64,000 bases of DNA, from assembly GCA_965153455.1 (NCBI GenBank), contig OZ234495.1:3782001-3846000 (forward strand), written 5' to 3'. The notes under the pieces were generated by a model, which saw nothing but the letters and a program-made list of their open reading frames with translations, did not search any database and had not been told where the DNA came from. Origin of the DNA: Sphagnum compactum. Its lineage: Eukaryota > Bryophyta > Sphagnopsida > Sphagnales. The translations under genes and the position numbers were made by a program. Below, in pieces: positions 32,600 to 44,425 of the stretch; the stretch's first letter is position 1; each line of letters begins with the position of its first letter.

Positions 32600-35500
32600 A
32601 GCACCTTTTGGGTTGGTGGCTGAGATCATCACCACCATGATTTTACTCATTTTCCTATTGCTGGAACTCAAAACTTGCAATTGTAAGTTACATCAATGTT
32701 GCCATCATTTGTGTTCATGTGGTATGATGTGCAATGCAACATCTATATGGTTTGTGCACCTTTGGAGATCTAGGTTGTGCATACATCAAAATACAAGATC
32801 AATTGTTCCTATAGAGACTTGTAGCTTGTCTTTGAGGAGGTTCAATGTTTTGCAATAACCACCTCAACCAAACAATCTTCCTCATAGCCATGGCACATAC
32901 AATGTACTTAGATTTTTCTTTGTTGTTGGTTGTGCATGATTGTTTTCTACTCACCGATGCAATAGGACCATATTGACCAAAGAAACAACTTGAGAGTATG
33001 ACTTGCAATTGTCAATGTCCCTTACATAGTTAGAATCATAATGTCTTGGGAAGGTGTGAGGGTGACTATTGGCATTGAAGGTGATGGCAAAGTTCAATAT
33101 ACTTCATTATCCTCGAAACAACATTGCAATGAGTTCTTCTTGGTTGTTCACTTATTTTGCCGCAATGACCACTGCATATGATATGTCAAGCCTTGTGTCT
33201 AGAGATGTAATCTCTTTCAAGCCTTGTGTCTAGAGATGCAATCTCTTTCAGTGGAAAATCCAAAACTAAGTTTTCATCTTAACAAGTGACATCGTTTAGG
33301 TGGGCATTCAAATATGTAAGTATTGTGATTCCATGGACAATGATCTAACCAAACTTCTATAAGGTTTTCAAAATGTACCTTGTTTGGTCAAGTTGTGTGT
33401 AATGTCTAGCTTGATTTCTACTAATGTGGAGACCCACATAGACATTTATTATTCCTTTGATGATGGTGAAAGTTTTGCCTATGTGGATTAGTATGTCATC
33501 AACTTGTGTAATCTTAGGATTGTAGACTAGTCCAACATTGAGAAAGATGGCAAGTAGCAAACAAGCCTCTTCACAAAAATAAATGTATGGATCAACATCA
33601 CTAGGTGATAGCCCATAGGTACTAAGAAAATTGTTGAAACATTGATTCCGTGCTTTCAATGCTTGGCACAACCCATATAATGGCTATTTAAGCTTGTACA
33701 CAATTGTAGGATTAATCTTAACCACAAAACCAATAGGTTGATCCATGTAAATCTCACCATACAAAAAGGTCATTTTGATATCAAATTGTGTGATATCAAA
33801 GTCCTCTATTGTAGCTATAGAAAGCGAGGTAGGAATGGAATCAAACTTGACTTTAGGAAAAAAATGTTTAAGTGAAATTTATTCCTATTGACTACATGTA
33901 TCCTTTTGCACAAAGTATGACCTTATCTCAATCTATTTCTCCAACAACATTTAGTTTGAGTTTATAGACCCTTTTATGACTTATTTGCTTCCATCTTACA
34001 TGTAGTTGTTAAAGTATGTATGTTTGAGTTTCAATTAATGAGTTATATTCCTCAGGCTATTGTGTAGTTTTTTTTTATAGTTCATGGCTACTTGATAAGT
34101 GGATGACATTTCTAGCAGACCTCTTTCATGATTTATAATGAGAACATTAGTCAAAATTAGTTCAACAATACAAGCTTGATGTCTTCCCAAAAAGAACCAA
34201 TCACCATACTTGTTTGGTGACTTTCATATTTGCTCAACTCTAATGTTTTGGCTACTTCATTTGAGCTTGCTTTGCCTTTTTGATGTTGGGTAGCTATTGT
34301 TGGATTTTATTGACCACCCACAAGCTCAACGAGTTAGGCAATCGGCAATGTTGATATTGTGTTCTTGGGTCCACTATTGTTGGGTTGATTGCCATGCAAG
34401 GAAAAAGGTTTCTAGTGATCTTTGTCTCCCACTACAACAACACCTACATTTGTCGCTCTATCCAATTGCTTGAAATTTACACCACTAGGTCCACATTCAA
34501 TTTGAACCAATGAATGGTTAGCCACCCAAGAATTTCATTCACTATTTGACATACACTTATCCTCTTCATCAGGCAAGACATCATGACTCTTTTCAATTAT
34601 GCATATGTCATTAAACCAAACCTCATATGCCTTGTTTGTGATGTTGTATTGCATGATTACTTTGTTCTAGCTCTTTGCATCCAACTTTGTTTTTTATGCT
34701 TTAGGCACATGCACATAAACATCAAATCCAAACAATTTCATGTGTGCAATTCAAGGTGTAATTTCTTCTTTCTCCAAATCTTGAAAGTTGTTTTGTAAAT
34801 TACAATGTGGATGAAGATCTAATTCAATGTATACATATCAATATACATAGCTTCACCTAGAACCATGAACCTATACATCATTAGCAAAAATCATGCTCCT
34901 AACTATTTCAACTATGGTTTGAATCTCCTTTGCACATGCTCCATTCTACTCAGGGGCATAACTGGAATCATTTCATGTTTGCATTCAATGTACGCAAGAT
35001 CACTTTAGATCATTTTTTCAATGAACTTTCCACCCTTGTCAGATATGTTGGAACTCCCATTATTTTGCTAGTATCTCATTTTAATTACTGAAATATATTA
35101 GCTTTTAAAGCATTCTAGAGGTTAAAACTTCTTGGGAATGCAAAAAAATACTCATAATGTTGAGTTGTCATCCTTGAAAACAATGAAATAATTCATGTAT
35201 CCTAAAGACTTGGTGTTAAATGCACCAACAAGATCAATATGCACCAAGGCTACAACTTATTGTATTCATTTTCAGATTTCATTTTTGAATAATGGGATTC
35301 AATGATGCTTACCAAAAGTATATCCTTCGCAAAACATTGATATTTTTTTTACTAGTCAATTATAATCTATCTACCATGTCTTTTTGTTGCCATGTGTTGG
35401 ATCGATTGGTAGTTCACATGATCAAGTCTTTGATGCCATAACTTTAAGTTTTTCAAAGAATCTCCCTAACTTTCTTCAACAAAGGATCTTGTTATGCATG

Positions 35501-36750
35501 TTGTGGCATTAAATGTTTTTACTTTGATGAAAAAATGCCAGAGGTTGTCCATTATACACCTTTCCATGACAAGATAGCTTTGATTGATGAGTTTGCACAT
35601 GTTCTTGTTATAGATAATTATGTTAGTGTCCATCTTGACAACTTTGAGTTTTTTTTATAAAAAAAATCCTAGTCTAAGTACATGCAAAAAATTGGTCATC
35701 TCATTGTCATGTCTCTTGTCATTGATTTGACTTGAATAATGACAAGAGTGCCAACTTTAATAACCTGGAACTTAATTCGGTGCATATTTTTTCAAGAACC
35801 TCACATTGTCCTCATGTATCTTAGTAGTGTTTGAATGAATCACTCCAATTGGTTTTGTTTTGCTTGCATCTTTAGTGAAATATCTTTGCATGTTCATTTC
35901 TCAAGGCATTACCTAATGTTCCTATTGTCAAAACTATGTAAATTGTTGTTGCTAACTTATCATCCTTATCATCTTTTTTGAGTTCACCATTGTTTTTGAG
36001 CTTATAAATGCAATCTTTCATTTAGTAACCATTCTCTTCACAATTGAATCATGATGACATTTCTTTTAGTTTCTTCATCTCATATTTGTGTGCTTGATGT
36101 TGTTCAAGAATCAAGATTGGTCAATTTCCTCAAAAACCAAAACTTGAGAATTCAACTTTCTTTCGTATAAAAGCCTTGACTACAACATTGTTTGTAGAAA
36201 TGTTTTGGCTTGATTTTCTTTGGTGAGTAAACTAGTTATTAACACATCAAGGTTTTTCGTTAGACAAATTGGTACACTATCCAAGCTAATACAAAATGAT
36301 CATTCTTGTTGGCAAATCACAAAACCTTTAACACTAATAATTAAATCATCCAAGTTGTGATACTCAAGCTTTGAAGCTAATTGATAGTCACAAATCTTGC
36401 CAAAACATTCAATGATATTTTCTCCATCTTTTATTACATTTGTAAAAGCTCCTTTGTAAATGATGAATGTTGTGTGTGGCTTGTTGTTCATGAACAACCA
36501 TGAAACATGCTTCAAAATGATGCAAATGTTTCAACTCCCATTAGGTTCTTTAATGATCTTTGATCAATTTTTTGGCCAAAAACATCAAGGCCTAATTGTC
36601 GCACTAATTCTAACAACTTGCAATTGTTATAGTTTGCACTATTATTATAGTAATAGCACCTCCTATTGTCAAGGTTGGTTTGGTTTCCAAAATTGAGATA
36701 ACATCCATAAGCTCCTTTCCACAAATTATAATTCACATTTTAAATGGTGA
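32600..36750 (-). mobile_element. Decayed Ty1/Copia retrotransposon
   Basis: Read on the minus strand, domains follow in Copia order with many stops and frame changes. There is a degenerate zinc-knuckle region (FNCEENGY, KDC; about 36060-36015). The GAG-pre-integrase motif LKLWHQRLDHVNYQS lies at about 35450-35390. The integrase core has VHIDLVGAFNTKSLGYMNYF (about 35250-35190) and later VEIVRSMIFANDV (near 34900). The reverse transcriptase has FLYGEIYMDQPIGFV (about 33775-33730), LSTYGLSPSDVDPYIYF (about 33630-33580) and LDQTRYILKTL. RNase H gives a SRKQS and IVWLRWLLQN region (about 32960-32850). A last piece resembling TNHIDVALH lies near 32740. The catalytic YVDD position reads FLNV. Long terminal repeats were not found. 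The left end abuts the SAT 3' flank. Confidence 0.85.
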
Positions 36751-38764
36751 ACCGTTTACCATTAAATCATTGTTTAGTTCATTGACAAGATCCATGTGAT
36801 TGACTACTTTTTCAAGCTTTTGAAACTTTACAATATTGGCACTAACAATCAAAAATAAAATAAAAAAGGCTTTAATTTTAAAAGGAAGAACTAGCTTTGA
36901 ATCTATGAACAAATTTTTTTTTCTATTTCAATTAATAGGGAAGACTATAAACTATTACTCTTGTGATGTAAATATTGACATTAATCACAAAAGCAAGATT
37001 GAACAACAACATCTAATTATGGGCCCATGACCTTTTGGAAATGTTTAATTGAGAAGGTTCAAAAGATTCATATAGTACAAGATCAAAAACTTTGAATCAA
37101 TATTATATTGATAATTAACAAATGGTTGTTTACATTGTTAAAATAGTCCAACACTTGGATTTTCTAAATAGATATTACTATTTCATGTAATCCACTAATG
37201 CACAATTTAGTATAGATTTAATGTACAAATGCAAAAATATTTCATGGTTCCTGCAAAGAAACTAATGTGGTATCGTAACAAGCTTTAACCCTAAGATAAG
37301 GCAAGAAAAACCAAATATTCATAGGTTGTAAAAATTAGTGTTGGGCGATTTTATTTTTTTTAAAGAACCTTTGAGGTCAATTCCCTCCTATTAAAAATTT
37401 TTCTTGGGACCTTTGGGTAAGGTTTTGATTTTTTTAAACAAAAGTACCAAAACCTTCAATTAAGGTTAATGTTCCTTTCCCCAAACATAATGGGTTCTTA
37501 GGTATTAAGGTTTAAGTTGTGAAAACAAAATAAATAGGTCATTGCAACTACAACCAAGTACATGTTTTCAAAAGATTGCATATGGTTCAATTTGAAAACA
37601 ATGAAGTCTATCAATGTGAAAGTCTAATTTGCAACAATTACATGCCCATTCACTATTCACATATGCAACATGCTTCCTCAAAAGTGGGCTTTTGGGCACA
37701 TTTGCCATTGAGAGACTTGAAGGGACTAACCTCTTACAAGACCCCCAAGAAAACAATACATCAAACAAGCAAACCAAAATTGGTTTAATCTTTCAACATC
37801 TCTCAAGAGTCATTCCAATTGTCAACAATCACTTCATGCAAAGAAATTGTTAAAGTTATGCACCATCATTTTGATTAAACCAAACTTGACTTCAATATTA
37901 CACATGAAAAATGACAATAAACCTCAATTATGGGCATGATTAGTGATGATGTTCATTCTGTCTTAATTTGAAATCCTACAATGCTAAGGACTTGAAGAAC
38001 GAAGAAAAAAACATGGGGAAATTGCATTGCATGATTCGCCCACCATAACAATGGGTTTTTAGTCTTTGTTAGTTGCACAAACAATTGTTGAAATAATGGA
38101 AAATCATTTCAAGGTGGACATAATTACATCATCACTTGATACAACTTGACCAAAAAACAAGTCATCATCTTCAATTGTCACTAACTCTATTGTTGCTCTA
38201 ACAAGGTTCAAATGAAAAAACACTTGTAACAAAAAATGACACACAATATTAATATCATATTTTATAACAATTTGAATGACAAATGCATTGCCCACAAAAT
38301 GCCGTATGGGAACGAAGGTCAAGCATGATGACCAACATATTGCGAGCCTTGACCTAATCATAAGTCACAATTAGGTCAAGGCCCTTATCCTCCTTTTTCT
38401 TACCTTTAAAACGAATATGCCAAGATTCAAGCTCTAAAACAGCCATCCATGCTTGGTGACTTTGATTTAGAAATGTAGAAGTTCAAGTTGAGGATGATGA
38501 GACAAGTCATCAACATTTTGATGCTCTTCTTGCCATTTGGCAAATTCCTCTTATGGATGATCACCAATGTGGTCATATCACGAACTTTAAAATTTAAAAA
38601 TAAAAACTTGAAATGAGGAAATGAAATTACATGGATGAACTTTGGCAACATGGATCAAATTGAACTTCAAAACTGGAATTGATGACAATGGTGACATTAC
38701 ATATATTAAAGGAAGAATGAAGCTTCCCCTTAATCCGGACGGACAGTAGCTAAATATAGCGAGG
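36751..38764. other. Intergenic AT-rich DNA
   Basis: No gene is supported. It may include the 5' end or leader of the Copia remnant (minus strand) and other old insertions. Open frames at 37568-37853 overlap on both strands and carry no recognised motif. Confidence 0.45.
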
Positions 38765-38989
38765 ATGTCAAGTCGAAGGGTGGGACAATGTGTCCGCGTG
38801 CACGCGGGTGCGGGATGGCCTCTCAACCGCCCTTGCGAGCTCCCGCGCAGCAGACGCTTCTTCCCTCAGGAATCCATCCAGGCCTTCTGCTCCCAGCTTT
38901 CGCAAAATCGCGTGTGCGTGCTCGAGCTCCATGATCACTCGATGGTTAAATGCTGCTGTTGCTGCTTCTGTTCCTTCTTTAGTATCAAC
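38765..38989 (-). other. GC-rich minus-strand open frame, unknown (possible gene relic)
   Basis: In a local GC-rich island, the minus strand is open from about 38989 to 38765 (about 75 codons after an in-frame stop, with a stop at the end). It reads GVVDTKEGTEAATAAFNHRV and later HAILRKLGAEGLDGFLREE. VDTKEGTEAATAAF resembles the hinge of a serpin reactive-centre loop (EEGTEAAAAT), but what follows is not serpin-like. The plus strand is also open over much of this span, which high GC alone can cause. A gene relic is possible; I do not assign a function. Confidence 0.25.
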
Positions 38990-39013
38990 GACACCTCAAG
39001 CAAGGTTGGGGCC

Positions 39014-39053
<40 letters not shown>

Positions 39054-39989
39054 AATTGAAGCCATAAAACTCTGGATACATCCAAAAAATAACATAATTA
39101 CAAGATTACATAATTTCATAGACGAGGGCTTAAAGCCATAGACTCTTTTGTGTGTCAATCCCACGTTTTGAGCAGCTTTTAGATCTGTGCCAAGTCTTGG
39201 GCAGCATCTTGGGCGGGCTGGAGGATGGCTGTTTGTTGTCGCTTCTTCTTTTCCCAGGTCAATGGACAAAACGACGCGGATTGAGTAAGTAGCTTTTACA
39301 GTTTAAACTGTCCCAAATGACATCGATGACACAAATGGACCATATGACATGGATACTGTTTATGCAATCTACCATAGAGATGTACACAAATTGATGAATA
39401 TGAATTTCATGAATGAAAATCATAATATTGACAAAAGTTGACAACATGGATGACAAACAGTATCACATGGATCAAATTCAACGACATGGATAAAATTTTC
39501 ATATCATGGATGAAAATAACTATTGTCCACAAGTGTTGGTGTGAAGCATATAGATTTGACCTCTCCTCTCTTTACAAACCTCCTTCCCTTCTATAAACCT
39601 CCATCCTTGCCCCCAACCCTTCAACTCTTTCTTGCTATATTTTACACACATTATGTAATACACCTCATAATGACCCAAAAAAAGGAATATATGAAAAGAT
39701 GATATTTATTATTCAATGTTACCCATGAACCTATCTCTAACCAAAAAAAAAAGAAAAATCCCATTTGCCCAAATGGAATGAGGGATACTATCGTTTTTCC
39801 CCTTTTCATTGTTAACAAACTTGTCACCATGACAAGAGAGAACATTTATATTACCAATTGCAACAACATCCATGAAAACCACAAGCATCCCAAGGGAGAA
39901 GAGGAGATTTGGACTTTGGGAAGCTCAAGACGGGACATGGTTGTTGTTGTTGTTGTTGTTGCTGCGGAGAAGAGGATGATGAAGATACT
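38990..39989. other. Intergenic DNA with (GA)n microsatellite
   Basis: A (GA)n run spans about 39019-39052 and a (TTG)n run about 39940-39962. From 39300 to 39520 there are loosely repeated ACATGGAT/GACATGG words. No gene is recognised. Confidence 0.5.
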
Positions 39990-41174
39990 AAACTAACTAT
40001 ATAGAGAATACAACAGAGATTCATGACAAGGAGGTCAATGGAGATGTTGGGTATGGCAACAAAAAGACCAGGAGTTGGAATTCTTCTTTGAGGGTGAGGG
40101 AAGAAGAAGACCCACTGAGCTTTTTTCCTTTTTTTCCTTCCCCCCAATTCTGGAAGCTGTGTTTTGTGAGACTACATGATGCATGCATTCCACCAGCTCC
40201 AGCACACAGCAGCATCAGTTTTGCTTTTCTGGCAAGATCTGAACTGAAGTGTAACTGGAGTCTCAGTTCTGGATCCTGATCCAAGGGTGTGCCAGGAAGG
40301 TTGGAGGAACTAGGAGAAGCTGAGGAATATGACCTGCTCTTCTGCCACATCGTACTGGAAGAAAGCAATCAGTGCACACCATGTAAAATCTGCAGAACAC
40401 TTGGTCCTTCAGCTGCATGTGGAGGGCCACTTTCAATCAGGGAAAAAACCAGTTGTGCTGAGGTAGGTCATCTTCAGCTGAAGGTCACCATGTAGAGATA
40501 GGCAGGTACTCTTTCCTCCCTTTCTTCCCAACAAACACACAAGTTTTTTCCTTTTTTTTTCCATCATGGTTCTTGCCTCCCAGAAACATCAAACCATTTC
40601 ACACAAATTTATCGCCTTGGAGATTATTGGAGTGGGCATTTTGAAGCCTTGATCAAAGGAGAAATTGAGGAAATCTGCAGTCTCTCCTTGTGTGTGCTGT
40701 CTCAAGATTCAGAGCCTTAAAAAAAGCAAAGGTTGCTTATATTATGAATTTGTGTTTCTGTTGCAGTTAGGAGCTTTGCTTGAAACAACTGGTCAAGACA
40801 AGATCAGTGTCTTTCTGCAGTTTCGGAATTTGGAGCTTTGAGAAGTAAGGTAAGGAGAAGTTGAAAACATTTAGCAGTTTGCAGTTGAAGCCCTTCCTTG
40901 AAAGAAAGCTTTGAGAAAAAAATCGTGCATAATAATAGTGGTGTCTTTTGTTTGGGGAAGTTTGCATTTCCTAAGTCTTGGAGCAGAGGATCCAACAAGT
41001 TTCTTTTGTTTTTGCGTCTGGTTTGAGACCTTGAAGCAAGGGGGTCAAAGATTTCGTTAATGTGTTGCTTTGCAGTCTCTCGCGTTTTTTCTAGACCTTC
41101 AAGCTAAGGTTTTTAAGAGATTTGTTTCTGTTTTGCAGCCTTGATCTGAAACCTTGAAGCACAGGATTTTGGAT
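39990..41174 (+). promoter_or_regulatory. Probable promoter and 5' leader region of the LEA-like gene
   Basis: ACTATATAGAG at about 39997-40007 resembles a TATA box on the plus strand. Between it and the first LEA codon are several pyrimidine tract plus TTGCAG acceptors (for example 40763-40766 and 41133-41139) and GGTAAG/GGTAGG-like donors. The leader may therefore be spliced. There is no ORF with recognised product. The exact leader exons cannot be set without transcripts. Confidence 0.35.
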
Positions 41175-42842
41175 ATGGCAGCTGCAATGGGGGATGTCTC
41201 ACCCTCAGTGGAGGAGGCAGAGAGAGCCAGGGAGCAAGCAGTAGAGAAGGCCACAAGGGGTACAGAGGCTGCAAAGGAAGCTGCTTTTGAGTTGAGGGAG
41301 GCTGAAAAGAACCAGGGGACATCTACCTTGAAAGTGATGCAGGATCAGTCTCAGGCAGCCAAGGACATAGCTCTTTGACAGAGGAGGCAGCTGATGCTAC
41401 TGCAGCTGCAAAGGATCAGACAGTCAAGTGTGCTGTTGAAACCAAGGATGTAGCTGCGGTAATCCAAAAGCTCAGCTCTGATGTTTTCGTTGGCCATGCA
41501 TTTGCTTTGATTGCACAAGAGTACAAGCCACAATTCCATTTTCTGGTGTCTCTTTTGAAGCATGCAATCCATGGGTTGTTGAGTGCTTGCTTGATTGTGT
41601 TGCAGGAGGCAGCAGCTCAGTATACACGAGTGGCACTTGAGAAGTTGAATGAGTTAAAGATAAGTGTGCAGCATGTGTATGAGCAAGCCTTGCAAGCTGC
41701 TGAAGATACTGCTGAGAAAGCAAAAGAGATAACTGAGGAGACTGTCCAGAAAACCAAGGACACTGCTGCAGAAACGTAAATGAAAAAAATCCCCACCTTC
41801 TTTCTCAAGAAAACTCTTTTCAACAGCAAAAGCTTCTGCAACTTTGGGAAAGAAATTGTGAAGCTCTTACATTCCATAAAAATATGTTGATCACACCAGA
41901 GATGTCATGGATGTTTGCAGGTATGATGCAGCCAAAGATACCACATCTGAGTACACAGGTAAGGCAACAGACATGATGCAAGAAGGCACAACCAGGTCTA
42001 CCGAGCAAGCTGAAGCAGAGACAAAGGATGATAACATTGGGCAGAAAACAAGGGAGATGGTGGAAGGTACCAAGCAGACTGTATCAGAGTCTGCTGAAGC
42101 TGCATCAAAGAAAGCTGCAGAATTTGGGAAAGAGAAGGCCTCTGAGACTGCAGCAGCTGCCAAGGAAAAGCTTGGATCTGACATATTGGAAAACACTACC
42201 AAGGATAATAAGACATATGAGACAGCAGAATCTGCAGAAGAGAAGGCGGCTGCTTCTGAGACTGCAGATGCAACAAAAGAAAAAATTGGGTCTGAGTACA
42301 CAGAGACAGCAGCCTCCATCGTAGATGAATTGAAGCAAAAGGTGTCGGAGCTTTTGGGAACTGCAAGCAAAGCCAGTAGTAGTGCAGCTGATCAGGATGC
42401 AGCAGCTGCTGATGCATCCCAGGAGAATAATGCAGCTGCTTCCACCCTGGAAGTCATGAAGGAAAAAGCTAATTCTGAGAGATTCAGCAGAGATTCAGCT
42501 GAAGAAGCAAGAGCAGCAGCTGTGGCTTCAGGAATCCAAGGAGCAAACAATGAGGATGTTTTGGGGCAAACTGGAGTAGGCATAGTAGATTGGGAGACTT
42601 TGAAGCTGAAAGCTTCTGAGCTGTTGAGCAGTCTTCACATGCTTTCCAATCAAACCATGACTTCAGCAACAAACAAAGCTGGTGAAAGGAAGCACAATGT
42701 TCAACCAGGTCTCACTTGGGAAAATGTGAGGTTGAAATATGCAGAAGCAGCTGCTGCTGCTGCATCAATTGCACCACAAAAGCAACAACAACACATCCAC
42801 CATTGCTCCTGCAAGTTCTGCAACAGGAATAATTCCTCCTGA
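41175..42842 (+). CDS. LEA-like hydrophilic protein (group 3/LEA_4-type, Ala/Lys/Glu-rich)
   Basis: Model: exons 41175-41259, 41382-41458, 41606-41775, 41921-42842, giving 417 residues. The product is rich in Ala, Glu, Lys, Thr and Ser, has no membrane segment, and carries loose helical repeats (AAKDQTVKCAVETKD, AEKAKEITEETVQKTKDTAAE, KKAAEFGKEKASETAAAAKE). These suit a group 3 late-embryogenesis-abundant protein, which protects membranes and proteins during drying; the assignment is by composition and repeat style. The C-terminal third (from about WETLKLKASELL) is less repetitive and ends with a His/Cys patch (HIHHCSCKFC). The first intron (41260-41381) is uncertain: unspliced, its frame is also LEA-like but hits TGA at 41376-41378. 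The second intron (41459-41605) is 147 bp and has no in-frame stop. Retention of either could give alternative products. Confidence 0.65.
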
Positions 42843-44230
42843 TTATGAGTCCGAGACCAGGAAAGCTACAGCAGATCAAGTTGCAGATTATGCAAATGTC
42901 AGAGACTGCTAGGGAGTTATGATCCTCATCATCATCATGAAGGAAAGGAGACATGGACAAAAGTAGCAAGCAAGTAAGTCAGTACGGAAAACACCATCCC
43001 AGTCCACCACAATTGCAAATGATTTCAAGGATCACATATGAAACCAGTTGCAAAAAAATCCATGAAAAACCTTCTCCTTGAAGGAATTTTGTGACTGAAT
43101 GAATTTCAAGGAGAAGGTTTTTCATGGATTTTTTAAGTCCATTTTGTGAGGGCTTCAGAGTTGGATTAAAGCAGCAACAAAACACTGAAAATGGGTTTGG
43201 AGTTTCACACAGGAAGTCTGGAAAAAATAAAATCCAACAGGTTTATGAGGGACTTGGACAAACCAGAGATGAAGGGAGCTGCTGTGACTGAATTTTGATG
43301 ACATACATATATATGCATACCATCAAGTATGTACATAGAAGCAGATGATTGCTGTGAATTCTCAAAAATGCACAAAGCAGTTGTAGTAGTAGTAGTAGTA
43401 GTAGAAGTAGAATACGTTGTAGAGTATTTGAGTAGAGTATTTCAGTAGAGTAACTTAGCATAGTGAGGGAGGAGATACAGTGGAGGAGATGGTTGGGAGT
43501 TCAGATAATAATGGTCTCATGTTACTCTTAGTATTCATAATCCCTTCAATTTTGTGATCCTAACTGTTACAGTGAAAACAAAGAAAGATGGAGAGATTGT
43601 CACCAAACATAACCTCTTACCTCTTCCTTTCATACCCAAGTGTCTTTGATTTAATACCCAATTTTCAAACATTGCCCTGCATCATCCATCTCTCTCAATA
43701 TCTCAAAACAGGGATTCAAAATGCTAAAATGTCTTTTATGATTCAAAATGAAACCAAATTCTGCATATGAGGAACCCAAATTCTGAAAAACCCTCTCTCA
43801 TCATCAAGAAGAGAGAAAAAATTAAAAGCCCCACTAACCCCCCCTCCAAAAGCCCATGATTAAGAAATCAGTTTATGATCATATATACACATTACATCCT
43901 TAATACCATATACCCTCAATCCCAGGGGTTTAAGAATTGAGGGGAAAAAATTTCTTCAGAGAAGTAAGTGGTCCCAGAGGGTTTAAGAATTGAGGGGACT
44001 TCTTAAGTCATAAGATTTTCCAGTTTTTTTTTTTGTTGAGAATTTTGATCCCTTATGGTTCTTCATTGAATTAAAAAAAATTGCAATGTAGTTAAAAATG
44101 CATTCATATGAGTGTGGTGAAAAATAGAAGGGGTGGTGGGTGACATATTCTGATAATGTCCTCTCAAGTAAGTCCTCAAGCATTAGTACCTTACACAAGA
44201 AGACTTCTAACTCTCTCACTTCAGTGTTGC
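42843..44230. other. 3' flank of LEA-like gene and spacer
   Basis: Contains a 30-bp perfect foldback at 43053-43134 (separate entry), a (GTA)n run at 43383-43404, and a repeated GGTTTAAGAATTGAGGGG at about 43927 and 43980. No coding region is supported. Confidence 0.5.
43053..43134. other. Foldback with perfect 30-bp arms, candidate small-RNA hairpin
   Basis: The left arm at 43053-43082 starts AAAAAATCCATGAAAAACCT and ends TCTCCTTGAA. It is exactly complementary to the right arm at 43105-43134, with a 22-nt loop. It lies about 210 bp after the LEA-like stop codon, so it may be in the 3' UTR. As RNA it would be a stem with no bulges, more like a recent foldback element or siRNA source than a typical old miRNA precursor. 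Confidence 0.75.
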
Positions 44231-44425
44231 ACAGAAACTACCCAAAAGATGTTTATCATCATGCTCTGGGCAGTTCACAAAAATTTTTTTACAGAATTAT
44301 CTAAAAGCTTTCTGTCATGCTGGGCAATTCACAAAATTCTGACATAAGAGTTACCCAAAGCTTTCTATCAATGCTGGGCACTTCACAAAATTATGCACAG
44401 AACTACCCAAATCTTTCCATCATGC
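44231..44425. repeat. Tandem repeat, ~55-bp unit, four copies
   Basis: Diverged units start (C)AGAACTACCCAAA or a variant at about 44231, 44291, 44343 and 44397. Each carries CTTTCTATCATGCTGGGCA and CTTCACAAAATT, and spacings are 52-60 bp. Confidence 0.8.

Noticed and set aside
40021-40368. 115-codon minus-strand open frame upstream of the LEA-like gene
   Set aside because: Ser-rich low-complexity sequence with no motif; it lies within the likely leader of the LEA-like gene on the other strand.
41260-41778. Treating the LEA-like gene as a frameshifted pseudogene
   Set aside because: A GT-AG intron in the right phase restores the frame exactly and the following 300 codons are intact, so a spliced gene is the simpler reading.
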